Positions 54,212 to 63,280 of a stretch of 64,000 nt of DNA are shown here, in pieces (position 1 is the stretch's first letter; each line of letters begins with the position of its first letter). The stretch spans positions 124,001-188,000 of the forward strand of contig CBDFMS010000024.1 of assembly GCA_965249735.1 (NCBI GenBank), written 5' to 3'. This stretch comes from JANQSS01 sp965249735 (GTDB taxonomy: Bacteria > Bacteroidota > Bacteroidia > Chitinophagales > Saprospiraceae). The translations under genes were made by a program, and so were the position numbers. The notes beneath the pieces are model-generated. The model was not told where the DNA came from. It saw only the letters and a program-made list of their open reading frames with translations, and did not search any database.

Positions 54212-55711
54212 TTAATTATTTTCTTTGGGCACTACAATTGTTTGAATTGCTTGCGCATCAATTGTTATTTCAGTTGATTTTTCGTTGAGCGTAATGGATA
54301 TACTTTTTGTTTCCGCTCCTTCATTTAATACGACAACAACAATTGAGCCGTCAGGATTTTCAGCAGCTGTTACCATGATGTCTTCATCCGAATTTTCGAC
54401 TCCAACTACTTTGGCTCCGGGTCTTATATATTTGCTAAAATGTGAAAGTGTATAATATATAGGCGTAAAATAAACCTCATCTGCATCAGGGTCGACAATA
54501 ACAGGTGCCACGCACCAATTTTTAAACCAATTCGGACCACCTTGTTTGTCGAGTACCATATTCCAATCGACCCAGCCATCGACCCAATTATTCAAGCAGC
54601 CGATAATATCACGAGCATAGCGATGAACGGGCACGTATTTGGGATGGAGATGTTTATCCTTTTCAGGAGCCCAATCGAATCCCCAATCCGTCCCTTCTTT
54701 CGACCAATACCATGCATCGTCTTGCCACTTGGGTACCTCAGAATCAACACAGGCTTCTGATTGAATGAGATATTTATCGGGGGCTTTTTGGTGAGCATAT
54801 TGCAATTCTTCTGGAAATACCTCGTACGTACTCGCATACCAATGAATTGCTGTTCCATCAAAATATTTTGAGGTAGCCTCGTTTTTATACATTTCATCGA
54901 CCCAATGTGGTAAGTGCTCTCGATTTTGATCGTATCCCAGTATTTTAATTTCACCTTTTCCATCTTTTTCAAGTTTTGGCCCGAGATAATTTTGAACAAA
55001 CGCAGTCATTTCCTCTGCAGAAAAATGCATGCTTTCCCAATTATTTCCATTACCTAATGGTTCATTTTCAACCGTTATTCCCCAAAGATCAATGCCCTCA
55101 GCCTTGTAGGCGTCGATATATTTTGAAAAAAACAAAGCCCAGGTATCGTAGTATTTGGGCAACAGTTTTCCTCCGACCCAGCTATTATTGTCCTTCATCC
55201 AGGGAGGTGCGGTCCAGTGTGAGGAAATAATTTTAAATCCATCTTTTGAAATAGCCATGGCTTCCTTGATCATAGGAATAATGTCGTCGCGATCTTCTTC
55301 GATAGAAAAATTGACTAATTCTTCATCTCCTTCAACCGGGGCATAGGAGTAATTATTCAATGAAAAGTCACATGAATTCATGTGGGTGCGCGTCAAGGAA
55401 TAATTGGCTCCTTCTTCACTAAAATATGCTTCTATAATTTTTACACGATTTTCTTTGCCTAGCCGGTTTAACAAAGATGCAGATGCCTCAGTAAATGACC
55501 CGCCGAATCCGGTAATCGTTTGGAATTTCTTAGCTGGATTTAATACTATCGCTGTAGGATTTTCGACAGAAGAAAATTTCGTTATTCTTTTCATTTTATT
55601 GCCGTTCACCGAAGTTTCATATACTTCTGTTGCCAACTTATTTTCTTTCGTGCATGTAGTCGTCATTAATAGGCACATTAATGTGAAAAGAAATAGATTA
55701 ATAATTTTCAT
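54212..55711 (-). CDS. GH30 glycoside hydrolase (candidate beta-1,6-glucanase or beta-glucosidase)
   Basis: This 499-residue protein has an N-terminal signal with a weak lipobox (LLMTTTC). It is a (beta/alpha)8 barrel plus a beta side domain. GH30 motifs are ITGFGGSFTEASASLLNRL, ISSHWTAPPWMKDN, the acid/base Glu in TVENEPLGNG (about 217) and the nucleophile Glu in LIQSEACVDSE (about 319). The C-terminal beta domain has PIYYTLSHFSKYIRPGAKVV and NPDGSIVVVVLNEG. GH30 enzymes of subfamilies 1 and 3 cut beta-1,3- or beta-1,6-glucosidic links, and in laminarin loci they remove beta-1,6 branches. It lies 13 bases downstream of the GH17 gene and 2 bases before the MFS gene. Confidence 0.9.
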   Translation of the reverse strand: MKIINLFLFTLMCLLMTTTCTKENKLATEVYETSVNGNKMKRITKFSSVENPTAIVLNPAKKFQTITGFGGSFTEASASLLNRLGKENRVKIIEAYFSEEGANYSLTRTHMNSCDFSLNNYSYAPVEGDEELVNFSIEEDRDDIIPMIKEAMAISKDGFKIISSHWTAPPWMKDNNSWVGGKLLPKYYDTWALFFSKYIDAYKAEGIDLWGITVENEPLGNGNNWESMHFSAEEMTAFVQNYLGPKLEKDGKGEIKILGYDQNREHLPHWVDEMYKNEATSKYFDGTAIHWYASTYEVFPEELQYAHQKAPDKYLIQSEACVDSEVPKWQDDAWYWSKEGTDWGFDWAPEKDKHLHPKYVPVHRYARDIIGCLNNWVDGWVDWNMVLDKQGGPNWFKNWCVAPVIVDPDADEVYFTPIYYTLSHFSKYIRPGAKVVGVENSDEDIMVTAAENPDGSIVVVVLNEGAETKSISITLNEKSTEITIDAQAIQTIVVPKENN

Positions 55712-55724
55712 TTAGTAGATTTAT

Positions 55725-57026
55725 TTATTCTTGTTCTCGTTCCAATTTTTGCTTTGCTATCGGAAGAACATCAGCAAGTAGTGCTTCTTTATTTCCATCG
55801 TAGGTTTTTGTAATAGGATTTCCTCCTCGGGTTAATCCATCGAAGACGCCCTGGTCGACTAAATCCCACAAAATATATTTGGCTTGCCCTTCGACTGTAA
55901 AAAGTCCAAAGTGATTTTCTGATCCACCGGAGTTTTGTGCATCTTTCCACATCTCATCGAATGCTTCAAAATAAAAACAACTGATACCGTCTTGATTTGT
56001 CCAATCTCGGATATGGTTGTAATACATGGCCTCTTTGTATTCGTCTGTGGCCCCAGAGCCTTCAGGGCCGTAATGACCATTTGAGGCGCTGGCCCAACCT
56101 GTTTCTCCAATATGGACAGGTTTTTCGATCCCCAGTTTGCCTATGTGATCGACGACATTTTGATATTGTGTCATCGAATAATTTTTGGCCCGAAGCATGG
56201 CCGCATCAATCTTTTCAGAAGACGGTAAGACTTCTTCATTTTCACGGAAACCCCAAAATGCGGGGTTGTAGTGGGTGTCATGCATTGGATAGGTGTGTAG
56301 CGAAACGTAGTCTACCGCATGAATTAGTTTAGTTAAATCTTCAACATGATACTCTTCAGAACCGCCACCCCAGGACGCGAAATTGTCAGAGCTCGTGACC
56401 CATAAATCTTTGGGAAGCTTGTTGGATGCTTTAAGGTCTTGAAGGTAATTAACCCATTTTAAAATAATGCCTGGTTGTACATAATAACTCCAGGCCCACT
56501 TGACCATAGCCTCATTACCGACGGCTATAATTTTTACAATATCAGAGTTCTCATTAGCTGTATTAACGGCTCTATCAATTTCGGCAGCATTTTCTATTTC
56601 GTCTTCACTGTTGTGATTAGGATTGTTCGTCCATGCATTTTCACAATCGATCCAAGCTCCCATCATAACATACATTTCAAAATTAGGATCTATATTTTTT
56701 AACTGTCGAATCGCTTTGACTACATTGGCGGCATGTGGTCTTTTGGTGTGATAGGTGCGAAGGATTTTTATACCCATGGCCGACAATATTTTCATGTCCT
56801 CCATTAATTCCTCTACAGTGGGTTGAATCTCCCGTGAATCTTTGCGATATCCGCCAAAAGAAATTGCGGGATAATCCGGATTACCAAGAATATCTTTTGC
56901 AGTCAACGCGCTATTATTTTGATCAGTTGTTATTTTTTTTTGAGCTGACCCTTGCCCACAAGACAACATAGCAATCAGGAAGAGGGCCATAGAAAATGTT
57001 CGTATTGTGAAATATATTGATTTCAT
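55725..57026 (-). CDS. GH17 beta-1,3-glucan hydrolase lipoprotein
   Basis: This 433-residue protein has a lipoprotein signal (ALFLIAMLSC, Cys about 23). The barrel shows GH17 features: ISFGGYRKDSR and LSAMGIKILRTYHTK at the start, the acid/base Glu in IIAVGNEAMVKW (about 172), VDYVSLHTYPMHD, and the nucleophile Glu in HIGETGWASAS (about 308). FYFEAFDEMWKD and ENHFGLFTVEG close the active-site side. Bacterial GH17 enzymes in laminarin loci attack unbranched beta-1,3-glucan or oligosaccharides. It lies between the GH16 and GH30 genes, and its role would be to shorten imported oligosaccharides in the periplasm. Confidence 0.9.
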   Translation of the reverse strand: MKSIYFTIRTFSMALFLIAMLSCGQGSAQKKITTDQNNSALTAKDILGNPDYPAISFGGYRKDSREIQPTVEELMEDMKILSAMGIKILRTYHTKRPHAANVVKAIRQLKNIDPNFEMYVMMGAWIDCENAWTNNPNHNSEDEIENAAEIDRAVNTANENSDIVKIIAVGNEAMVKWAWSYYVQPGIILKWVNYLQDLKASNKLPKDLWVTSSDNFASWGGGSEEYHVEDLTKLIHAVDYVSLHTYPMHDTHYNPAFWGFRENEEVLPSSEKIDAAMLRAKNYSMTQYQNVVDHIGKLGIEKPVHIGETGWASASNGHYGPEGSGATDEYKEAMYYNHIRDWTNQDGISCFYFEAFDEMWKDAQNSGGSENHFGLFTVEGQAKYILWDLVDQGVFDGLTRGGNPITKTYDGNKEALLADVLPIAKQKLEREQE

Positions 57027-57101
57027 ATTATTTCAATCATTCTTCATTTACAAATGGGTCGAGAGGCAGTTCGAAATTCATTTGATCGTTCAATATTTTA
57101 T

Positions 57102-58463
57102 TTAAAAAGATTCCTGATAGACTCGTACATAGTCGATTAGCATTGATTGTGGAAAAATTGAATTGTTAATGCCCTGTGCACCGCCCCAATCACCACCCAC
57201 AGCGATATTTAGAATAAAAAATGCAGTTTGATCAAATGGCCAATTATGATCGGATTTGTTAGTGGGTGCATAGGTATGTGTTATATTAGTTGGTGTATCG
57301 ATATAAAAATCGATCTTGTTTTCCGTCCATATTATTCCATAGTTGTGGAATTCTTCTTCACAAGACAAAAGTGGAATACTATTGCCGTTTCCTGAGCCTC
57401 CAAATCCTGAGGGTGTATGAATTGTGGCATGGACTGTATCGGGTTGATAACCGACATACTCCATAATATCTATTTCACCACAGTCAGGCCAATCTACCGT
57501 ACTAAAGTTTCCACCCAACATCCAGATCGCAGGCCATATACCCGTGCCTGAAGGGAGTTTTGCTCGTATTTCCATTCTTCCATATTGAAATTCTTTTTTG
57601 TTTTCAGTTATGAGCCTTGAAGAAGAATAGGAACCTATTTCTTTGTCTTCATCAATTTTGCGCGCTGTAATAACCAGATGACCGCCAGAAACATCGATAT
57701 TGTCTCCTGCAGTATAGTTTTGAAGTTCGTTATTTCCCCATCCGGAGGAACCGGTTGCATAGGACCATGTGTTCGTGTTCAGTGCATTACCATCGAATTC
57801 ATCGGACCATGTTAATGTTAGGTTCTGTACATAATTGGCATCGTCGGATAAAATATTTATACTTTTCTGTTCTGTATAAGTTATTCCCTCCTTAATGGCG
57901 ACAAGTTCTATGGTATAAATTCCGGTAAATGGGAAATAGGCATCGTAATTCATTTCATTTTCGATCTCCCTGTTTCGGAATACCCATTTAAAAGAATCGA
58001 ATACACCTTGAGTTAGATTGATCAGGTTGACAATATTTGGATTGCCAGGAGATATTTCAGCTGAAAAAGCGACGTTTAAACTTGTGGTAGTAATATTTAT
58101 TGTTTTTTCTTTGGTTCTATTATTGCCAACGAAGTCTGTTAATCTCATAGATACATCATAATCTCCTGCTTGTGCATAATAGATGTCATAGTGCTTATTC
58201 TTTTCGGTAGTAGTTGCGTTTTGACCATTACCAAAATCCCAAATTATAGAATAGTACTCTCCAGTGGATCTGTTTTCAAAACGGACCAGGTTGTCGTTTA
58301 TAAAGCTATAGTCAAAATCAGCCTCGAAAGTTGGAACTGAATCCTTTTCTCCACAGCCGGAACATGCCAATAAAAGGGAGATGCAAAAAAAAGTATAAAT
58401 CGATATGAAGATCCCTGGCACAACCTTGTATCTGTTCTGTTGATTGCAAAGTGTATTAATCAT
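57102..58463 (-). CDS. PKD-GH16 laminarinase-like lipoprotein
   Basis: The start is ATG 58463; an in-frame TTG lies at 58472. A signal with the lipobox region SLLLACSGC leads into two PKD-like Ig domains (about 45-125 with IIWDFGNGQNATT, and 130-205). The GH16 domain follows, from LTWSDEFDGNALNTNTWSY to the C-terminus. The catalytic block is GEIDIMEYVG (nucleophile and acid/base Glu near 330 and 335). WPAIWMLGGNF and FFILNIAVGGDWGG form the substrate cleft. The motif without an extra residue bulge (E-I-D-I-M-E) is the beta-bulge type of bacterial laminarinases. It would cut beta-1,3-glucan at the cell surface or in the periplasm. It lies 194 bases downstream of the PKD lipoprotein gene, with a hairpin between them. 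Confidence 0.92.
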   Translation of the reverse strand: MINTLCNQQNRYKVVPGIFISIYTFFCISLLLACSGCGEKDSVPTFEADFDYSFINDNLVRFENRSTGEYYSIIWDFGNGQNATTTEKNKHYDIYYAQAGDYDVSMRLTDFVGNNRTKEKTINITTTSLNVAFSAEISPGNPNIVNLINLTQGVFDSFKWVFRNREIENEMNYDAYFPFTGIYTIELVAIKEGITYTEQKSINILSDDANYVQNLTLTWSDEFDGNALNTNTWSYATGSSGWGNNELQNYTAGDNIDVSGGHLVITARKIDEDKEIGSYSSSRLITENKKEFQYGRMEIRAKLPSGTGIWPAIWMLGGNFSTVDWPDCGEIDIMEYVGYQPDTVHATIHTPSGFGGSGNGNSIPLLSCEEEFHNYGIIWTENKIDFYIDTPTNITHTYAPTNKSDHNWPFDQTAFFILNIAVGGDWGGAQGINNSIFPQSMLIDYVRVYQESF

Positions 58464-58600
58464 TATTAGCAATTAATTTGGTTATCAATTCAATAATATG
58501 GCGTAGAAGAAAATATCAAAAACAAAATAAATCAATATTTCAGTTAAATAAAATTAGTGTAATCAATTATAGCTATCTTTTAAAGGCTATTTCTAAAGCG

Positions 58601-58648
58601 TGTAATATGCAGAAGAGAATTGAATTCAAAACTCTATTGCATATTACA
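58601..58648 (-). other. Perfect 11-bp inverted repeat between surface lipoprotein and GH16 genes
   Basis: The arms TGTAATATGCA (58601-58611) and TGCATATTACA (58638-58648) are exact reverse complements. The loop contains a further palindrome, TTGAATTCAA, and AGAG/CTCT. In the transcript the hairpin follows the susCD/lipoprotein part by about 20 bases and precedes the enzyme genes. No poly-U tract follows, so a processing or mRNA-stabilising role is likelier than a terminator. Confidence 0.5.
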
Positions 58649-58666
58649 GACCTAAATTATTTTGTG

Positions 58667-59599
58667 TTACGGTTTTACATCGGTGAAGGTGTGGTACCAG
58701 GCAAAGGTTTCATCTTCTCTTATTCTAACTTTGAGAATATTATCAGATACTTCGATAATATCATATTCACTGGTTCCTACCCACCAACTCATAAACCCTC
58801 CATCAGAGAATGACATTGTCGTGCCCCTGTAGTTTCCTTCAATAGCAGCTTTGGAAGTTGACGGTGAAAAAGAAACATTCTTGACGCCATAAATAGTTGT
58901 GGCCACATCATCCCCGACACATACATCACCGGCTATTCCAAGGTCTCCGGCGTATGTTCCGGGAAGCCACGCGAGTCCAGTGGTTTGTTCGAAGGTGACA
59001 CCATCATCCGTTTTTGTAAATTCAAATTCGGCATCGTACATACACGATTTATCATCATCAAAAGGGCCAATTGACCACCATGCGGCAAAAGCGAATTCAC
59101 CATTACCACTATCTTCAGTATCCGGTCCTAGTCCGGCATGGCCGGGTTGATCCGCAGCCCAATACCACTTTTTTGAGCTTCCCCCTGTCAAGTGGTCGAC
59201 GGTCTCTGCATCTTCAAAAGAACTGAAGACTTCAAGTTGTACCGATTTGAGTGTCAACAAACCTCCCGGGCCAACGGCAGATACAGTTACCGTATACAAA
59301 TTCACTCCTGTTTTGGAAAAAAGATGGGTGGTTTTTCCATTCGCCGCAATGGCATTATTGGTACCATCCCCAAAATCGTAATTATATGTAATTGCACCAT
59401 TACTGGTTGTGATAAATTGCACAAGTCCAGAACCATCTCCATATGGGTTTTGCGCATCTTCTCCAGCAATAATATATTCGATATTTACATTGCCTGGTGC
59501 TGCCAGATCGCCTAGTTTGTAATCATCTTCCTGACACGATGTAAATAGGAGCATCAGTCCGGAAAAAAAGATTAGACAATAGATTCTTATATTTTTCAT
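58667..59599 (-). CDS. PKD-domain surface lipoprotein of the beta-glucan locus
   Basis: This 310-residue protein has a lipoprotein signal (LMLLFTSC) followed by QEDDYK, an acidic run typical of Bacteroidota surface export. Residues about 35-120 form a PKD domain (ITYNYDFGDGTNNA). A linker leads to a beta domain of about 180 residues beginning LTGGSSKKWYWAADQPGHAGLGP and containing AFAAWWSIGPFDDDKSCMYD. This resembles the repeated module of its upstream neighbour (shared GPD...WWS pattern and D.tY/YD spacing). It sits where SusE/SusF-like glycan-binding proteins lie. A glycan-binding role is inferred from position and architecture. It lies 11 bases after that neighbour. Confidence 0.78.
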   Translation of the reverse strand: MKNIRIYCLIFFSGLMLLFTSCQEDDYKLGDLAAPGNVNIEYIIAGEDAQNPYGDGSGLVQFITTSNGAITYNYDFGDGTNNAIAANGKTTHLFSKTGVNLYTVTVSAVGPGGLLTLKSVQLEVFSSFEDAETVDHLTGGSSKKWYWAADQPGHAGLGPDTEDSGNGEFAFAAWWSIGPFDDDKSCMYDAEFEFTKTDDGVTFEQTTGLAWLPGTYAGDLGIAGDVCVGDDVATTIYGVKNVSFSPSTSKAAIEGNYRGTTMSFSDGGFMSWWVGTSEYDIIEVSDNILKVRIREDETFAWYHTFTDVKP

Positions 59600-59610
59600 T
59601 TTTGAATTTT

Positions 59611-61689
59611 TTAGTTTTTAACAAGTTTAAATCTCCACCAACCACCACCGACATTTATATCAGCAGTTATTACGGTATTATTCTCCGAAAGCGCAATATC
59701 ATACGTGATGGATGCCGGTGCATCTCCGGGACTCGTGAGTTCTTCTCCATTAACTACTTTTGGTAAACCTAGAAAAGACCCTTGTCCATCAATTGTTAAT
59801 GTCCCGCCTATTTCATCATAAGAATATGTAGCCGGAATGGAACCGTCATGTGGTGCAATGGTGACTCCGCAAGAATCAGATCCACCCTGCCACGCTTCGA
59901 TCCAGGTCTCTCCACCTAGTTCATTTTTAAATGACCCATCAGACCCAAAAACATATGTATCATCAAAAAAGCACGCCCTGAGGTTGACATCGTCAGCGGT
60001 ATTGGACCACCATGAAATATCTCCCAGGTCTGGTCCTACTCCCATAGCAGCTGCCTCAGGTGCCAAGGCCCATGTTCCGCTCAATGGGGAAGGTGTTACA
60101 CTTGCACTTTTGATCAACTTGAAACGCCACCACCCACCGCCAACATTTATGTCGACAGTCATGACGGTGTCCTCTTCTGAAAGCGCAATATCATACGTGA
60201 TAGATGTCGGTGCATCCCCCGGGTTGGTTAACTCTTCGCCGTTCACTACTTTAGAAATACCGAGGTAAGCTCCTTGTCCTTCGAGCCTAACCGTTCCCGC
60301 GACTTCATCATATGTATAAGTTGCAGCAGCAGATCCGTCATGTGGTGCAACAGCTGCTCCACATGTATCTGTTCCACCTTGCCATCCTTCGATCCAGGTA
60401 TCTGCTCCTAATACATTTTCAAATGACCCATCTTCATTGAATACGTATGTATCATCAAATAGACAACCTCTGATCATGACATCAGCAGCAGTATTGGACC
60501 ACCATGAAATATCTCCCAGGTCTGGTCCTACTCCCATGGCACTTGCTTCAGGTGCAAATCTCCAAACGCCAGCAATTTTTGGTACTCCAACCGGAACGAC
60601 AGTTTGGATAATATCATCAAAATAATATGTCGCATCATCCCCTGGATTTCCAAAATCAAAAAACAGGACTAATTTCTGATATGATTGATTATCATCAATA
60701 GCAGAAAAATCATATGTCAATTCTTCCCAGTCACTTGCAACGGAAGTAGTCGCATCAACCTCATGTGCAATATTTCCATCGTCAAGATTTTCGACCTTTA
60801 ATTTAACGATTGCTCCTGCTTTAGGAGACCAGACTTTTACTTTAAATAATTTATTAGCAGAAAAATCAATTGGCTCCCCAAGGGTAAGCAAACTTCCTGC
60901 CCAGGTTTCGGCTCCGGCGGATTTTACCGATTGACCGACTTTAGCACTTGTATTAATTCCGGAAGCACTAGGATTATCAACAACAGTTGATACCGCATTC
61001 CCAAAATCGCTAAAAGCATAATTAATAGTAAATGATTCGAAATCAATTGGAAACGTTATTGGATCCGTAGCATCCGGAATTGTAATCATCTCGGAAAATT
61101 CAGACATAGCTGCGCCTGCACTTTTTGCAATAACGCGAATGGTATAATCACCGGGATTAAGGTAGGTGTGTTCGACCTCTTCACCTGGTAAAACAAGTGT
61201 CGGATCTTCGGGGTCCTGGTCTCCAAAATAAATTTCCATGACTGTTGCAAATTCAGCAGTCGCAGATACACGGACAATTTTCGGATTAACGGCATCCTGA
61301 ACAATGGAAACGACCAGATTTTCCGGTGCTTTAAACGTGATGTTTAATTCCTCGGTTATCGTAGCCATGAGTCCGGTTTGTCCGACTGCTGTAATACTGA
61401 CTGTATATACCCCTTCGTCATAGATGTGTGTCACCTCCTCATTTAATGCATATTCTGTCGGATCTTCACCGGTTGCGTCACCAAATGAAATTAGGAACTT
61501 TGCAACGCCTTCAGCTTGCGGAACGATAGTGACCAAACCACTATTGTCTTGTGTAATGTCAAATATTGCGCTGACATTTGAAGGGGCCGCGATGGCGTCC
61601 ACTGCACTTATATCATAAGGATCCTCTTCGCAGCCAGCAGCAAACATCAGAACAACAAAAAATAATGATAAATATTTTATATTTTTCAT
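59611..61689 (-). CDS. Surface lipoprotein with PKD domains, a CBM-like domain and duplicated C-terminal module
   Basis: This 692-residue protein has a lipobox (VVLMFAAGC) followed by EEDPYD. Two PKD-like domains lie at about 35-120 and 122-205 (FLISFGDATGEDP, IYFGDQDPEDP). Residues about 210-365 form a carbohydrate-binding-like jelly roll (FESFTINYAFSDFGN, WAGSLLTLGEPIDFSANK, TYYFDDI). The C-terminus has two homologous modules (about 370-525 and 535-692), each with APEA.AMGVGPDLGDISWWS, FDDTYVF, TWIE.WQGG and VGGGWWRFKL. It is placed directly after susD, as SusE/F-like proteins are, and probably captures the beta-glucan at the surface. It lacks catalytic motifs. Confidence 0.8.
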   Translation of the reverse strand: MKNIKYLSLFFVVLMFAAGCEEDPYDISAVDAIAAPSNVSAIFDITQDNSGLVTIVPQAEGVAKFLISFGDATGEDPTEYALNEEVTHIYDEGVYTVSITAVGQTGLMATITEELNITFKAPENLVVSIVQDAVNPKIVRVSATAEFATVMEIYFGDQDPEDPTLVLPGEEVEHTYLNPGDYTIRVIAKSAGAAMSEFSEMITIPDATDPITFPIDFESFTINYAFSDFGNAVSTVVDNPSASGINTSAKVGQSVKSAGAETWAGSLLTLGEPIDFSANKLFKVKVWSPKAGAIVKLKVENLDDGNIAHEVDATTSVASDWEELTYDFSAIDDNQSYQKLVLFFDFGNPGDDATYYFDDIIQTVVPVGVPKIAGVWRFAPEASAMGVGPDLGDISWWSNTAADVMIRGCLFDDTYVFNEDGSFENVLGADTWIEGWQGGTDTCGAAVAPHDGSAAATYTYDEVAGTVRLEGQGAYLGISKVVNGEELTNPGDAPTSITYDIALSEEDTVMTVDINVGGGWWRFKLIKSASVTPSPLSGTWALAPEAAAMGVGPDLGDISWWSNTADDVNLRACFFDDTYVFGSDGSFKNELGGETWIEAWQGGSDSCGVTIAPHDGSIPATYSYDEIGGTLTIDGQGSFLGLPKVVNGEELTSPGDAPASITYDIALSENNTVITADINVGGGWWRFKLVKN
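59614..60084 (-). repeat. Duplicated module, second copy (C-terminal)
   Basis: It is homologous to 60114-60577. A block of at least 45 bases (60001-60045 versus 60493-60537) is identical, indicating a recent duplication or gene conversion. Confidence 0.75.
60114..60577 (-). repeat. Duplicated module, first copy
   Basis: This is the partner of 59614-60084 within the same gene. The encoded modules share most of their residues, including GVGPDLGDISWWSNTA. Confidence 0.75.
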
Positions 61690-61785
61690 ATTCGAAATTT
61701 TATGAATTTTTTAATTGAATTATGAACCGTTCAAGTGTATAATCTAATAATACTACGTTATTCAGTTTCATGTATAACTCTTTAA

Positions 61786-63273
61786 TTAATAATTAGGGTT
61801 TTGTGTCCAATTTCCATTTGAAAATTCAATTTCCTGAAGTGGAATCGGAAAGACATCATTTTTTCCAACTGTGAAACCATCAATATGATCACCAGCTCGT
61901 CCGGTTCTGACTAAATCGAAAAAATGATGGCCTTCGCCTAACAGTTCTACTCTTCGTTCATGATAAATAGCATCTGTGAGTGCCGAAACACTCACTCCAA
62001 TATCATGATTTTCATCGCCAAAAGCCCTTCGTCTTACCATATTGAGATATTCTTGTGCTGTCGCATCAGAAAGGCCTCCACGATTGTTGGCTTCTGCAGC
62101 CATCAATAAGACATCAGCATATCGTATGGATCTGTAATTATTAGGATTAGTCAGGTTTAAATCCCCCTGTGCATCACCACTTCTTTTGCGTGGTATATAT
62201 TTTCTATTAAAATATCCGGTGTGCTCATTGCCGGTGGTATACTCCGCTCCGGTTGTATCCGCCCAAGTCACAATATCAAGGATCGCTACATCCTTTCTGA
62301 GGTCGCCATTTTCAAAATCATTTACGGCCTCTGCCACAGGAACATTAAAACTAAATCCTGATGTAAATAATGGGCCGGTATAACCTCTTACACCACTAAA
62401 CCCAACTGCTACATTCCCTTCACTACATTGCAAGCAACCAAATCCGGCACCCTCGATGTCCGTATATTGAACTTCAAATACAGATCCGGGACCATTCTCA
62501 CCTTCTAACTCAAAGATTGAGTTATAATCAGAAACTAATTCATACTGACCACTTGAAATCAACTGCCCAAGTATGTCAGCTGCCTCGGTAAATTTATCTT
62601 GATATAAATAAGCCTTGCCCAATAGCGCCTGTGCAGCTCCTTTTGTCGTTCTGCCGGTTTGTTCAGCCATTTCAGGTAGAACTGCAATAGCCTGAATCAG
62701 GTCGGATTCTATTTGTGCATACACTTCAGCAATAGAAGCTCTGGGAATGGTCGTTTCATCTCCTAGTTTAAATCGTGCATCCACTTTTAAAGGTATTCCA
62801 CCAAACCACTTGACAAGTTCAAAATGGTAGTAAGCTCTAAGAAATCGAACTTCGCCTATCATCATGTCCTTTCCGTCAAATTCAATTTTATCCTTAAACT
62901 CCATAAAATAATTCGCACGTTGAACACCGGAAAACATCCATTGCCAAATGTCATGTAAATTACTGTTGTTTGACGTGTGAATCATATCATCGATTTGTTG
63001 CCAACCGATTACATCAGTAGGATTTTCTCCTCCACAAAGGGTATTATTTGATGCGATTTCTCCCACAATGGCATTTACATAAGTGGACTGTAAAATATCA
63101 TATACAGCAACTAGCCCCATATAATAATCATCCTCTGAATTAAAAAAGTTTTCGGAGTCAATCGAATACTGCGGTGACTGATCTACAAAATCATCCGAAC
63201 ATGAACCGATTGAGAAAATAACAACAATTAATGTTGCAAGTATGGCTTTATTGTATTTATATATTTTCATCAT
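61786..63273 (-). CDS. susD: SusD/RagB-family outer-membrane glycan-binding lipoprotein
   Basis: This 495-residue protein has a lipoprotein signal (VVIFSIGSC) followed by SDDFVDQ, a surface-export type acidic motif. The SusD fold is recognised by PQYSIDSENFFNSEDDYYMGLVAVYD, the TPR-like helices AYYHFELVKWFGGIPL and GAAQALLGKAYLYQDKFTEAADIL, and the C-terminal RSIRYADVLLMAAEANNR, YLNMVRRRAFGDE and HERRVELLGEGHHFFDLVRTG. It caps the SusC channel and delivers oligosaccharides. It starts 7 bases after the susC stop, the standard arrangement. Confidence 0.95.
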   Translation of the reverse strand: MMKIYKYNKAILATLIVVIFSIGSCSDDFVDQSPQYSIDSENFFNSEDDYYMGLVAVYDILQSTYVNAIVGEIASNNTLCGGENPTDVIGWQQIDDMIHTSNNSNLHDIWQWMFSGVQRANYFMEFKDKIEFDGKDMMIGEVRFLRAYYHFELVKWFGGIPLKVDARFKLGDETTIPRASIAEVYAQIESDLIQAIAVLPEMAEQTGRTTKGAAQALLGKAYLYQDKFTEAADILGQLISSGQYELVSDYNSIFELEGENGPGSVFEVQYTDIEGAGFGCLQCSEGNVAVGFSGVRGYTGPLFTSGFSFNVPVAEAVNDFENGDLRKDVAILDIVTWADTTGAEYTTGNEHTGYFNRKYIPRKRSGDAQGDLNLTNPNNYRSIRYADVLLMAAEANNRGGLSDATAQEYLNMVRRRAFGDENHDIGVSVSALTDAIYHERRVELLGEGHHFFDLVRTGRAGDHIDGFTVGKNDVFPIPLQEIEFSNGNWTQNPNY

Positions 63274-63280
63274 GCTGGTT

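Noticed and set aside
58478..58813. Plus-strand ORF over the PUL hairpin region
   Set aside because: It overlaps the end of a convincing minus-strand gene and has no promoter or recognisable protein features.
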